A stretch of 64,000 bases of DNA from Saccharina japonica (GCA_008828725.1 MEHQ01003444.1:1-64000), one strand, 5' to 3'. Positions 36,211-47,099 are shown, numbered from the stretch's first letter. The notes: generated by a model not told the origin, from the letters alone. Numbers and translations are program-made.

Positions 36211-36444
36211 TCACCAGCTTTCGGGGAACTGGCGCTCGTGCGACGCGCGACTCTGCGCCATGGCGACCTTTCCGGCCTTGGGGACGCCCCCACCGTTCGA
36301 CATTGCCCCTATCGATTGCATGTGTGAGACCTTCCCTGCGGCCAGCGACTGGGCGTTGGCTGCCCTCCCACCGGCGACCACACCCGGGCCCGGAGTAACT
36401 CGAGCCTCGGCGCTCTGGATCTGGCTTGCGCTCTTCTTCGGCAT
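36211..36444 (-). CDS. SMP (seed-maturation-protein) domain protein, 78 residues or 3' exon
   Basis: The minus frame from the ATG at 36444 reads MPKKSASQIQSAEARVTPG and continues with GGRAANAQSLAAG, MQSIGAMSNGGG, GKVAMAQSRASHE and a TGA at 36213-36211. The spaced (I/M/A)QS.(E/A)A..(N/R) and GG.AA..QS units, rich in Gly, Ala, Ser and Gln, are the pattern of the SMP domain (Pfam PF04927), a small hydrophilic family linked in plants to late embryogenesis and desiccation, and also found in algae. A splice acceptor (GTCGTCCCAG|GGG) sits ten bases before the ATG, so this may be the last exon of a longer gene. Domain call by eye. Confidence 0.55.
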   Translation of the reverse strand: MPKKSASQIQSAEARVTPGPGVVAGGRAANAQSLAAGKVSHMQSIGAMSNGGGVPKAGKVAMAQSRASHERQFPESW

Positions 36445-36599
36445 GCTTATCCCCTGGGACGACCGACATGGGCACATCATCCATCGTTCGTGATCAGGCA
36501 ATTTCGTTTGTATCGAGGGGGACACGTGGTCTCGAAATATGATCAACAGCTTTAAATATGACGCAAGTGGGAGTGTAGGGCGTGAGCGCATACCGTGTG

Positions 36600-39030
36600 A
36601 TCGGAGATGCGAGCCATGCCCTCGTGTATGTTTATGATATACAACGCGAGAACAATCCCTCTGAGAACGGACTAGGCCTTACTCAGTATATTTCGCCGCT
36701 GATCAGCGGGGCATAGAGCGCTAGTTTGTGGCACTTGAACTTCTTCGGGTACGTACCACATACAGCAGCAGGCAGTCGATCTACAACAACCGTTAGATGA
36801 CTCGAAAGCAATGTATCAACCGGCGTTGTTGGCAGGTACAATGTGCGACCCGAACGGTGGGCTAAACAAAAGCTCAGCACCTGTCCGCGGCGTTGGTGCT
36901 GTGCATCCCAAAGGCAACTCGGCATCTCCAAACCAGTGATGTGTTGTGTTTCTCCAACAGCCTTCGCGGGGGCGCTTCCGACAAGCCTAGTAGGCCGGTT
37001 TATCAGGACCGTGTAATCTCGCAACGCTAAGTCACTTTTGCCTAAAGTAGTGTACAGTTTGGTTTATTTTTCTCGACGCCTTTGACATGCCACACATCAC
37101 TTAGCTCACCTACACTGTACAAGCTGGTTCAGGCATGTCACCCCAATCTGGCCAGCCACAAATGCTGCATGCAATAGTAATTCAAATGTCATATATTTTG
37201 TTTCATACTGACCGGCATGAACAGTGGAATAGGGTGACATTGCAAGCGGTTTTGTTGAGGACCTAGGACTGGCGCTACGGTCAAAAATGTGGCCGGACGA
37301 GCCACAGGCCTTCAAAGAGGTCAACAATAGTCAGGCGTTTCCGAAGGGATACCACCCCCCTCCACTTTTGTTTTAAACGAGAAGCTTTCAGGTCGTCCAA
37401 AACATGTGTTTACAAAGTTTCACGCAAATATTCGAAGAGTTGAGTGCGTTTGATAAATGTAGAGTCCTATGTAACGCAAACGAAAATCGATTTTAGACTG
37501 AAACAAAGCAGCTACGATGCGTTGCCGAACTTTGCACGTCTTACCGCACAAAGGTCAAAATGTTCACGCCGGTTTCATGAACTTTTTCACACGTGCTCTT
37601 AACGCCCTTGCCGACCATTGACAAGTGTTTTTTCGTGTTTCCTTTTTCGGGACCCAAATCTCCGAAAAAACAAAAGTAAAAACAGAAATATCTGGAGGAA
37701 TAAAAACAAAAACGCTACGTAACGGGCCGGCGGGGGATGATAGTACATGTGTGCCAAATCTCAGGGCCCATGTCTAAACAACGGCGGTGAACTTTGGCTA
37801 CTGAGTAAATCCGGGGTCGTACGCTTGAGCCAGCCTGTAATTTATACGTATGGATATGTTTATTTTATACCTTTACTCTACTCGAAACTTCAGCATGTTG
37901 TCGTACGATTCTTGAAGCCGAGGCCCCTTCGGTCCGGTGTTCCGCATTGCTTTATTTCTTCTCGAACCCGTACAGAGTCCTAGGTGTAGGTCTGCTTCTG
38001 CTTGCTGTTGTTGCGGCTTGCCACAATACGGAAGTTAGACCGCGAACCACATGTTTGGCCTCAGAATGAAACATAATCATGTGTTGGCTGTTGCGGGTGC
38101 GCTTTTGTGACACAGGCGGAGAACGAACAGGGACCTACTTCGCATAACTCCTTCGCACAACTCCTTCTAAATCGGGCACATTTCATTTGTGTTGAGACAT
38201 AAATTTGAAGTAAGTGTGCTTGCTGATAGCTGCATGCATCCTAATGTATTCATCGGTACAACAAAAATCTGAAACAAAATCTGCGGAAGGCCATCCTTCG
38301 GGCTTCCCAGTACGCGGGGTAAAACAACACGGAACAGTGTACGTAGTCTACCAAAACAAGTATTACGGTAAGGTAGTCGACCGCAAATGAGAAAAACAAA
38401 GACGGCAGTACGTAGTGAGATCCCTTCGCCGTGGAATGCGGGTTGTTTGTAATAAGGGGGGACATTATTCAGGGTGCAGCATTTACTATCGGAACAGCTT
38501 TTTCGTTTTTATATGTTTCCGGTCCGATCGCAAACACGAGCCCGGCAGTCAATGCGTCTTCCACCCGCAAACGACAACTTGTATGTATGATACGTATCAC
38601 CTCATTTTCTGAAGCTATGATAATCACTTGAGTATAGGGTAGGAGCCCCAACCCTCAGCCAAACCTAATGTAGAGAACAGGTAAACCTCGCCTGCAACCC
38701 GATTGCCAATATCAAAGCCTAGGCAAAACAAAATTAATATTCGTAGAGTAAAACACAATTATTGGTATGCCGTCGATGCAGTAACGACCCGCTCGTAAGA
38801 AAGCAACTCAGATGAAAATCAGCCTGAATACATTAAGAAAAACGTACGAAAGCTCTCAGCCTAGTAGTGAGTATTTATACGATAAAAAAAACGTATTGAC
38901 CCCAAGAATGCTTGTGCACTATTAATACTACTGTAGGAAAAACATCCTGTCGGCAATCGAAGTCAGGAAGTGCAGTATGAGGGAGTGTGATTTCGCCCGC
39001 GCCCATAATAAAAAACGTCAGCGTGGGCTC
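36600..39030. other. No confirmed gene
   Basis: On the minus strand at about 37216-37327 a Ser/Pro-rich frame (RSSTKPLAMSPYSTVHAG) ends at a donor-like GTCAGT, and could be an exon upstream of the SMP gene; not provable here. The rest shows no recognisable frame, RNA or repeat. Confidence 0.3.
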
Positions 39031-39033
39031 GAG

Positions 39034-39130
39034 TTAACCCTTTTAGGACTGCAGTCCCGTTTTGGGGACAAACCACTCAAATTCTAAGTAATTTGTCCCC
39101 AAAATGGGACTCCAGTCCTGTAAGGGTTAA
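39034..39130. mobile_element. piggyBac-type mini-MITE, 89 bp
   Basis: The element (39038-39126) begins CCCTTTTAGGACTGCAGTCC and ends GGACTCCAGTCCTGTAAGGG, flanked by TTAA on both sides. TTAA targets and CCC...GGG termini are the hallmark of piggyBac. The arms (about 38 bp, sharing TTTTGGGGACAAA) fill nearly the whole element. Confidence 0.75.
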
Positions 39131-41090
39131 GCTTTCTTGCAAGAGGGCGGGTACTGTACTGGGTTAAGGAACAAGGTCGGTCGGAACATGTTCGTCAAAA
39201 CGTGCTACCTCTATGATCGTATACAGCACACACCCCACGACAACAAACAATCATTATATGCACGGCCGTGCAGGCCCTGGTAGAAATGCAGCACCGTGCG
39301 TGCAATCTCCAGGCCACATATACACCCTTGTCTCAACTCACAACCGAACCTAACAATACCCATAAAGGCAATGAACCCCTTCATAAGCACATGTAGATGT
39401 TAAATCCAAGTGGCATTCGGGGGAAGACTACTTTTGGATATGGCTTTGCTTGATCAAACTCCTGCAGCCTCGGTAGCACACCAAAACAGGGGTATGGGTG
39501 ATAACAAGTCGACTTCACCTGGTATATCCTCCTATTTCTTCGGTGGGGATGAAAGGCACCGCGATGGAGGCGTCAGACTCGCGACGCACAGCAGAAGCAC
39601 AGCAGTAGCAGTACAGTAATGTATTGTGGCCCCAGACCGACCGAGAAAAACTCTGGAAGGGTACGAGTACGTACGGCGAGTTGGCCGTGGATACGATGAA
39701 CGACGGCGATTGGTTAATGGGAGGCGGGTAGTATAATACGTACAATACCCTTAACAAGGAATAAACACAAAATACGCGGGAACGGTATGCCATCAAACTG
39801 TGTAGAAATTACTACTACTGCTGTAGGGTACCTAATACATCACGAATCACACACGGATACTACTACAGATGACATATAGAACAAACGTTATACATAGTTT
39901 GCAAAGTTGAGCATCAACTATTCAATCAATCGAACTCACATCTGACGATTTTTTAATAATTTTATGTAATACATAACTATGTGTGTGCGGAACAATTATT
40001 TATATCATTGAGTTACACCTTCTGGTGTACTTAACAAGGAAGGGCGTGTTTGGTACCGTCCTCAAATAATGCGGCTCTTTGACATGGATTTCCGCGCGTA
40101 TTGATGCTGATCAGCTGGAAAAGTTACTGTAGCATTTTTTAGAGTAAAGCACGACGTTAGACTGCATCGAAACCATCACATCCAGAGACCCGCACGCTCC
40201 ATGCGCCCGAAGCTCCACAAATCACTATCACGGCTATCATCGTGAGACGAGTATCAAGCAACAGCAGTCGCCCTGCTTTTGTCTCTAAACACGACGCGAC
40301 TGAAAACCTCCTGAAAATCAAAATCAATAAGACTCGCATCCTGTTACTGAAAAGACATGAACCGGGGAGGAAAAAGGAAAGTACCGTTGTGTGTCTAGAA
40401 TAATTTGGGCTGGAACGGAAACGTGACAAAACAAAAGAACTTCTACTGCAATATGAAACTCTCCAACCGTGAAAAGCAAGGTACTCCACCGCGTTTCCGC
40501 AACAACTCGCTACAAAATGGTGCAATCCCGTCAAGATATACCCCTGGAACCCCACGCCATACACACACTCGGAGCACCTTCACCCGTGCCATCGACAACG
40601 TAACCGATGTCCTCCTGCGATGAAGTGAGTAGTATTGGCATTTTCACTACGTACGTACAGGTATGAGACGGCGAGTCCTGCAAGTAAATCGTACTACGAT
40701 ACTACTGTTAATGCCAACAAGGTCAATTTTTACCCCGCACAATCGACGCTGGATCCACCTCTTCGTTCAGGTTGTCGACATGTTCTAGTCTAATGAATAG
40801 GCACAAATCGACGTTTTATCAACCAACTTCCAAGCTGTCACATTTAGTAGTCACGTTTACGAAATGCTTTATTCGCTGCTGCAGGCACGTTTTGTTATAA
40901 AAACAAGTTCGCCAGTTTTTTCCTGCTTAACCGGCAAGTTACCGGTGAAACCGGTGTTCCATTGTTTTTATACGGTTTAACCCGTTAAAACCGGTCCTCA
41001 AAAACTGCACGTTCTTGATTAGAAAATACGAGAAACCACGCACGCCCGCGTTGTGGGTTTCCAAGCACCGCGGCGGTTGACGCTTTGTAC
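39131..41090. other. No recognisable gene
   Basis: AT-rich. 40920-41000 holds several ACCGGT/AACCGG palindromes. No domain-bearing frame. Confidence 0.35.
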
Positions 41091-41149
41091 GGTAGATGTA
41101 TATCACTTGTTGGCTGAAACGTTTTCTAAATGACTTATAAAAATGCTCC

Positions 41150-41242
41150 TTAACTCATTCAGAACTGAAAAAAATGTCCCACACTACATTAATTCCAAGT
41201 AGTTTGTCCCCAAATTCGTGGGACCAGTTCTTAAGGGGTTAA
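41150..41242. mobile_element. piggyBac-type mini-MITE, diverged copy
   Basis: TTAA (41150-41153), CTCATTCAGAACTG at the left, ACCAGTTCTTAAGGGG at the right, TTAA (41239-41242). Shares TTTGTCCCCAAA with the copy at 39038. Confidence 0.65.
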
Positions 41243-41553
41243 CCCATTCAAAACTGAAAAAAACTATTCTCTACAACGTTATAGGAACGTTCTAGCAACG
41301 TTCTCAGCATCGTTCCTGATGAAGATGCTTGGGACATACAATGTGGCGCACTACGAGTAAGATAAACTCGTAATCTATCCGCATACCTGGTATTGTAATT
41401 ACCCGAATATCTAGACTAAGATACTCCTATACTCGTATCAGTGCGTAGTGACTGCACATCACAATAGATACGTATGAATCTCAACGTCCATATGCTAACA
41501 ATTCCAAGTAGTTTGTGTCCCCCAATACGTGGGACCAGTTCTTAAGGGGTTAA
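41239..41553. mobile_element. piggyBac-type mini-MITE carrying an internal insertion
   Basis: Begins at the TTAA shared with the preceding copy (CCCATTCAAAACTG) and ends ACCAGTTCTTAAGGGG then TTAA (41550-41553). The right half (AATTCCAAGTAGTTTG...GGGACCAG) matches the neighbour, but about 220 bp of unrelated sequence (about 41280-41498) separates the halves, suggesting an insertion. Confidence 0.5.
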
Positions 41554-41554
41554 C

Positions 41555-41735
41555 AGGGGTTAACCCAAAATCGTCCGAATTTCATTTTTACATAGTTAGG
41601 ACATGGGGTTGTTCATTTGGTAGCATTCATAGCTTTCTCTCAAATCAGTGTTTCGACTACTGCAGGTATATAACTCTCCTCAAGTGGCGAGTCTCACGAA
41701 AAAAACATGGTGCGCCTCTATCGTAGCATGCGCCG
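41555..41735 (+). repeat. Dispersed ~240-bp repeat, diverged copy
   Basis: AACCCAAAATCGTCCGAATT then TCATTTTT...GGTAGCATTC...CTCACGAAAAAAACATGGTG then CGCCTCTATCGTAGCATG parallels the right two-thirds of 34420-34680. Confidence 0.5.
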
Positions 41736-41862
41736 CCGGCGTAACCGTTTGTTTTTCTCAATACAATGCCCATCTCTAACCGAGGGACGCCCCGGGCCGT
41801 TTGCTGTGATAGAGGGGGACGTGAGCTGTTTATCGAGCACCACATACATACACCGGGAGACT

Positions 41863-41917
41863 ACCAAGCAAAGGAGAACGTGCGCTGTTGAGGGCGCAGG
41901 GCAGAGCGTTCCACACT
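41863..41917 (+). repeat. Diverged match to part of the 469-bp satellite unit
   Basis: ACCAAGCAAAGGAGAACGTG then CGCTGTTGAGGGCGCAGGGC then AGAGCGTTCCACAC lines up with GTCAAGCAAGGCAAAACATG...CGCTGTCAAGGGTGTAGGGT...GAGTGTTCCACAC in the array at 56711-64000. About 40 of 54 positions agree. Confidence 0.5.
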
Positions 41918-43481
41918 GCACATTTCCAGTCCAGGCAGATGCAGGCCAAATTGCTGCCTTGTCCAGGGGCGAAAGTGCTGTCTCCTACGAAGTGTATACA
42001 TATCATACTTCGTACATGTTTCAACCAAATCCTCAAAGCTGATTCGTTTTTGCGGTGTTGAACAGACATTATATTGTGCGATCTATATGTATATATCAAA
42101 CGAAAGCGAAAACCCGTGCACAAATAAAAGACTCGTGTATTTAACATTTCAATATTAAATGACGGAATGGAGATTTTAAGTCAACGAAGTAATCAACGAC
42201 AAACCTGAAACCATTGTCGGGTGTGCTACTTCTAGTAGTGCGTAGCACGAAATGCACGTAAACGCTCAGAACGCTCGCGGAGCATGGCGCACGCGCCCGA
42301 ATGGTACTGTATTCGAGGGACGCGGTGGGCAACAGTTACTATCGGTACAACGGCCGACCGCTTGATGTAGACAAAGCGAGCCTGCCTCAGGTGCCCCCCG
42401 TCCTTGCCGTTACTTCGCCGCGCGAGCACGCACTGACTGCACACATATTATAAAGATATCTTCATCCCACACAAGAGCCTCTCAGGTTCTGCAGGCAGAC
42501 GCAGGCACAAAACAGGGAACTCGATAAGTCCAATCAAGGAATTTTATTATATAGGTCCTCACTCAAACGGTATACCTGGTGTCTTGTAATACTGTATATG
42601 TGCCGACCTTGTCGCCTTGCTCTAATACGACCCGAGAAATTGAATACTCTACGCCATCTATCCGTCGTATAGTTTGGCAGCACACGCACGCGTGGATGCA
42701 GTCCCTGGACGTCAACAAACTGGCTTACCGAGAGATCAGGGACAGACTGCATACCGGAATGTCACCTTTCCTCGCGACTCTGTCGCCTCGTCTAGAACCA
42801 ACGAATACAATACAAACCGACTACGACCAAACAGCCACAATTCCGTGAGGAGGGTGTAAGAATGGCCATCCTCGTCGGCATAAATTTAGCCAGTAGCAAA
42901 CACATGAAATTTTGGCAAGTACCTACAGTAGTACGACCACAGTTACGCTTGAGAATCTCGCTTACCTGCAACAGCTGCTGGAGCTACGTACAGTGCAGCA
43001 GTGTACACTTCCTACGACCGCACGGCGAACCGAGTAAAGTGTGGCGCTGTGGGCACATAGCACTGGTGTAAATGGCTTCCTTCGACGGCGCACTACATAC
43101 AACCTGCCCATATCACCCCCAAACCACAACCAGTGTCTTCGCGAACACCACTACTACCACGAGAAAGAGTCACCCTAGGCCGACTGTACTTAATACCGCC
43201 CCTCCCACACGGCGCGTGTTGCACCTGGTTAGCACTAACCTTTGTGCACACACACAAAAATAAAAATAAAAGGTTGCATGCATCGCTTACTGTGCGACAG
43301 GTGCAAGACGCGGTGACTGAACGAGTGCGAGTCGATGGCGTGGCGCTGCGTTCAATCCCACCTTTGACGGCTCTGAGTCGAAGCGGGGGTAATTGGTCAC
43401 GCCACGGCAAACGGACAGTTTCCTACGGTAGGTGCATTCTCATCATCATAGTACTCTGGCTTCGGTCTTTCCTCGGCAACG
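41918..43481. other. No recognisable gene
   Basis: Nothing with a clear domain, RNA gene or repeat. Confidence 0.35.
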
Positions 43482-43592
43482 AACCAGCAGATACAACCTG
43501 GGAAATCTGCTACGCCCTGCTACGGAGGGAAGCAGCAAATTTCCCATGCAGTATTCCTTTGTTTCCCCGACGAAGTGTTTATCGCCCAACAT
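43482..43592 (+). repeat. Structured repeat with conserved hairpin, copy 2
   Basis: Aligns with 33465-33576. Outer stem GGGAAAT (43500-43506) with ATTTCCC (43539-43545), then CTGC (43507-43510) with GCAG (43532-43535), inner stem CCCT (43515-43518) with AGGG (43526-43529). Confidence 0.65.
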
Positions 43593-43689
43593 GTGAGTTC
43601 CACTTGCTATGAAGCATACCATCACCGATAAAAAAACGACCCGCTTCCTTGTCAGCGGCAATTACCTTCAAGAATACAACGTATCCATC

Positions 43690-43738
43690 GACGCATGCAT
43701 CCATCCATCCACCCACCCACCCATCCATCCACCTATCC
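43690..43738 (+). repeat. (CATC)n/(CACC)n microsatellite
   Basis: Interrupted tetranucleotide run, CATCCATCCATCCACCCACC and onward. Confidence 0.85.
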
Positions 43739-43739
43739 T

Positions 43740-44400
43740 ACTGTACAACCGATCTAAGGGGACAACTCGTGCACCGGGTGCTTGGCACAGTATCGCTCAC
43801 GAAGAGCGGTGGGTCGAGAGTCGGGAAGCCATGAGGCTGGTAGAAGAAGAAGAAAAATATATATCAATTATATTATCATATTTATTAATATTGATTATGG
43901 AGGAGTGGGTCGCATGCCCACTCTTCTCCGGGACCCCGAAAAGGGATCCAAATATAATTTGTCCAACCCCTCGGGGAAACACAAATCCCGCCGCAATCTA
44001 CGTAGATGAATTGCAGAGGCATAACCCAGATACTGTACTAATACGGCAATGTTACGTATCATACATTTCAGGAATATCACATCAGACTTTGATACGAGTA
44101 AATCCCACACGCCCCCTGCTCGTGACACAGTCCTGATAACTTCCGTCCAGTCAAAATACCAAAAACGAAACCTACGCATCAAAAATACCTTTTATGATAA
44201 CGCCTTGAAATCTCAAAATAAAACAAATCAGTCCGAATACCAGAAATTCAAGCATATTATTTCAAACTCAGATACCAAAAATCTAAACCATACTGGCTCA
44301 AACTTCAACAATCTTCCAAGACACTCAGCTGCCGAAACTAGAGCGTAAGGCTGCGATAATCAGACGGCCATCAGCTCGGTGTCAATAGGTTGATACAAGT
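43740..44400. other. AT-rich flank, nothing recognised
   Basis: AT-rich sequence; 44150-44300 repeats a loose TCA.ATACCA.AAA motif. Composition changes sharply to GC-rich at about 44500. Confidence 0.3.
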
Positions 44401-44412
44401 TTNTGGCCCCTT

Positions 44413-44505
44413 CACTTGAAATTAGTGAAGGACGACCGTCAGGCGAACTTACACTTGCTATTAGTGTAGACCAGACATCCCGCACTTTTTCACTTGACTA
44501 TAGTG
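44413..44505 (+). promoter_or_regulatory. Three stem-loops at exact 39-bp spacing in the Gag leader
   Basis: CACTTG occurs at 44413, 44452 and 44491. Each starts a hairpin with a 7-base loop: CCTTCACT-TGAAATT-AGTGAAGG, TACACT-TGCTATT-AGTGTA and CACT-TGACTAT-AGTG. Stem pairs differ but still match between the first two (T-A versus A-T). About 130 bp before the likely Gag ATG, so leader RNA structure is possible. Role unknown. Confidence 0.6.
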
Positions 44506-44633
44506 CCGATTCCGCATCGACCTCGATCACTGATTGCGTCCCTCCACGCCCTCCCCCCCCCCCGGTGTCGCCCGCGCCTTCGCCCTCGCGCTCCTGCCTG
44601 TCGGATGCTCTTTCATCTCCCCTCTTCTCCCAG

Positions 44634-45235
44634 ATGGCTACCTCTGCACCGCACGACCCCATGGACGACCTCGTAGATTTCGAGGGATCAGGCGATGACG
44701 CTCCGGAGGAGCCCCGGGACGGACCCTCCACCCCTCCCGGCTCGACAGCGGCGGGGGCCTCGGCGGCAGCAGCGTCCACGCCTTCCCTTCCCCCGATCCC
44801 TGATGTATACTCGGCGGCCATCTCCCCCGCCCAATGGGTGGAAATGTCCACGACCCTACGAGCGGGGATGATCGCCACCGCCCCCCTTACCGTCCAGCGC
44901 GTACATTCGTTGGACGAGGCTGCCCTCGCCAAACAAGTGCAGCTAGAAGATGAGGCCACCGCGGAGGCCCTCAAGACTGCCAAGGACCGCCACCTCCGCA
45001 ACAAGGAAAAGATGGCGGTGATCACGGGGAAGCAGCGCAAGCTGCATCAACAGCTGGAGGAAGCCTCTAAACACTTGGAGAAGGCGGTCTCCGACACGGA
45101 GTCCACCCACCGGGCCGTGGCCGACGCCGAGCAATCTGCTCGGAAGCTGCAAGCCAGCCGACGCAGATCGGAAAAAAAACCGCGGCCCAGACCGCACGCC
45201 CTCCCCGGACCGGGCCTCTACTACCCCCCCTCCCC
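44634..45235 (+). pseudogene. Gag N-terminal part, acidic then coiled coil
   Basis: The likely start ATG at 44634 (MATSAPHDPMDDLVDFEGSG) opens an acidic, Pro/Ala-rich stretch of about 70 residues. From about residue 100 follows a long charged helix with heptad-like spacing (KEKMAVITGKQRKLHQQLEE and on to ARKLQASRRRSEKK), a probable coiled coil, then Pro-rich sequence. The frame stays open to 45380, but the downstream homologous-looking sequence moves to the next frame at the C runs 45224-45240, so one base has probably been gained or lost there. A GTG at 44565 is in frame, but the ATG is preferred. Confidence 0.6.
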
Positions 45236-45240
45236 CCCCC

Positions 45241-46306
45241 TTCCCAAGGACGTTTCGGGACGTAGTCTTCCCTCCGTCGACCAGCCACGACCCGCACGTT
45301 GTCGACGAAATGTTTATGGATGTAGTCATCAACGATTTCATCCGCCATCCTCAGCCGGACCTCGGGAGGCCCACTCGTAACTCCATCAACACCGCTGCCC
45401 AGGCTCTCATGGATACCTTCATGGAGTTCCAGGGCGCCTCCCTCCGCCTGGTCTTCAGGCACATCGACACCGCTCCATCGTCCCCGGTCCTCACTTCGGC
45501 AGCGCATTCCCTGGTCGCCATCCTGAGGAGAGTGCATCTGGCGGCGGGGCCCCGGATCGAGTGGCCGGATCGATCCCGTTTCGCAAGGGCGGCCTCCTCG
45601 CCACGCCGTCAATCTGCCGCTTCTTCTCCCCGCCACGGCCGTCGCGACGGCGGCCGGCAGGGACGAACCGACGGTGGCCGCCAGGGGCGGTCGGACGGCA
45701 ACGCCAGCTCTGGCAGGAACTCCCGGGGCGGCGGACAAAAAAATCGCCGGCATGACAGCAGCAGCGGCTCCCCTCGTCCGGCGAAGGGAGCACCCAAGAA
45801 GGAGCCGGACGACTCCGACGACGTGGAGGCCCTCAAGACACCCAGGCGAGTTACTCCCTCACTCATCGACGTATCATCGAGTGATGCTTTGCACTTGCTT
45901 TCTCGTAGCGTAGACGCTACCACTGCTGCCCTCCCCCTGTCCTCAGCGACAGCCCATGCACGACAAGCTAGAATTGACGAGGTAGCTGCTGCTGTTGATG
46001 ATGCGTCAAGAGTGTCCAACGACACTACGTCACGATCGATCTCCGTAAGGTCGACCGTGTCACCCCCCTCCCTCTTAGCTCGGTAGCTACCCAAGCGGGT
46101 GGGACACAACAACTATCACGGAGCATTAAGCGAGCTCTGGCGGACATTTTAGTTTTAAGCGATGAACGATGTGTCAAATTACTTGATGCTGATGACTGGA
46201 TCCGCGGTTGGGAAAGGCCCCTTCAAAAGGTCGTTATGAGAGCCATCGTCGCTGACCGTCCTTCTTCCGCCGACCTCACCGCCGTGTTCGACGATTTTTT
46301 TCGCAG
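45241..46306 (+). pseudogene. Gag middle part, helical segment and basic RG-rich region
   Basis: In the next frame a helical stretch (VVDEMFMDVVINDFIRHPQP, then NSINTAAQALMDTFMEFQG) is followed by a basic Arg/Gly/Ser region (about 45590-45780; GRRDGGRQGRTDGGRQGRSD) and an acidic patch. The frame ends at TAG 46084-46086. A third frame is open from before that point and reads SIKRALADILVLSDERCVKL then DADDWIRGW to TGA at 46308-46310, so another frameshift lies at about 46040-46083. Then a T7 run at 46290-46296 marks a further shift into the capsid-like frame. Confidence 0.55.
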
Positions 46307-47098
46307 GTGAACCGGAGCCTGGATGCCCACGCCCGCGGGCCGGAGGCTTTTGACCAGCTCCTTCGCCTCATCCACAGCCACTTTGACCATGGGGACGGAA
46401 CTGCTGCGTTCCAGCGGCTGCAGACTTTTGGTGTAGCCAACGGTACCCCCTTTTCTGATTTTTTTCGGTCTTTTAGAGAGGTCGTATCAAGCGTCACAGG
46501 CTTGGAGCATGTACTTGCTCCCAGTGTGTCGACGGTTTTGGAACTGGTTCACCGTAGCGTAATGAACCAGTACCCCGGGCTCATGCCCACGCTTTTTCCG
46601 GGTGTTTTGGCCACTGCGCCCACCCCTTTTGCTTCGATTGATGCCATGTGGTTGTCTTTTCAGACCATGGCGACGAATAGAACTCCCGCTATAAGCGGAG
46701 AAAATTATTTTCCCTTGCCCCCTTTGGCGGGCCTTTCTTTGCGACAGTATGCAGGCAGTCGCTCTCAGAGTAGATCTGCCGCCCCGTCGTCCCGTTCGGG
46801 ACACGTGGGTTCCTCGCACAACCCTGTTGTGATGAGCGTCGCTCATGCCGACCATTATGAGTCTGATCCTTTTTCTCACACGTACAATCATTGGCCTGCT
46901 GACTCTGCTGACTGGGACACTGTGTTCCAAGTCTCCGCATCTTTTAATAATAAGGACCCCCCCTTATGGACTACTCTTACGTCTCCCGAGGCTCGCACGC
47001 GTGCTTTTCGTGACAACAGAGGGCTCTGCCTGAACTGCCATGGTATAGACCGCTCTCTGAAATTCTGCTCGCTACCTTTCGCTAACCGTAGACCGTAG
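46307..47098 (+). pseudogene. Gag capsid-like region with zinc-knuckle remnant
   Basis: FQRLQTFGVANGTPFSDFFR and the following SFREVV resemble the helix-turn signature of retrotransposon Gag capsids (F.RL...G.S..DF...FR). The region ends with CLNCHGIDRSLKFC, spaced like a CCHC nucleic-acid-binding knuckle (C-X2-C-X4-?-X4-C), but the expected His is Arg (CGC). Immediately after, ACCGTAG is duplicated in tandem (47085-47091, 47092-47098), which puts a TAG in frame and shifts the reading frame. GCLNPQLGTLGDNGDAYRRW, a natural continuation, is encoded in the next frame from about 47100. Confidence 0.7.
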
Positions 47099-47099
47099 T

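Noticed and set aside
41707..42042. EsV-1-7-like Cys/His repeat (TCAVEGAGQSVPH)
   Set aside because: Only a superficial match to the motif; the conserved second Cys is missing and there is no repeat. The same string recurs through nucleotide similarity to the satellite.
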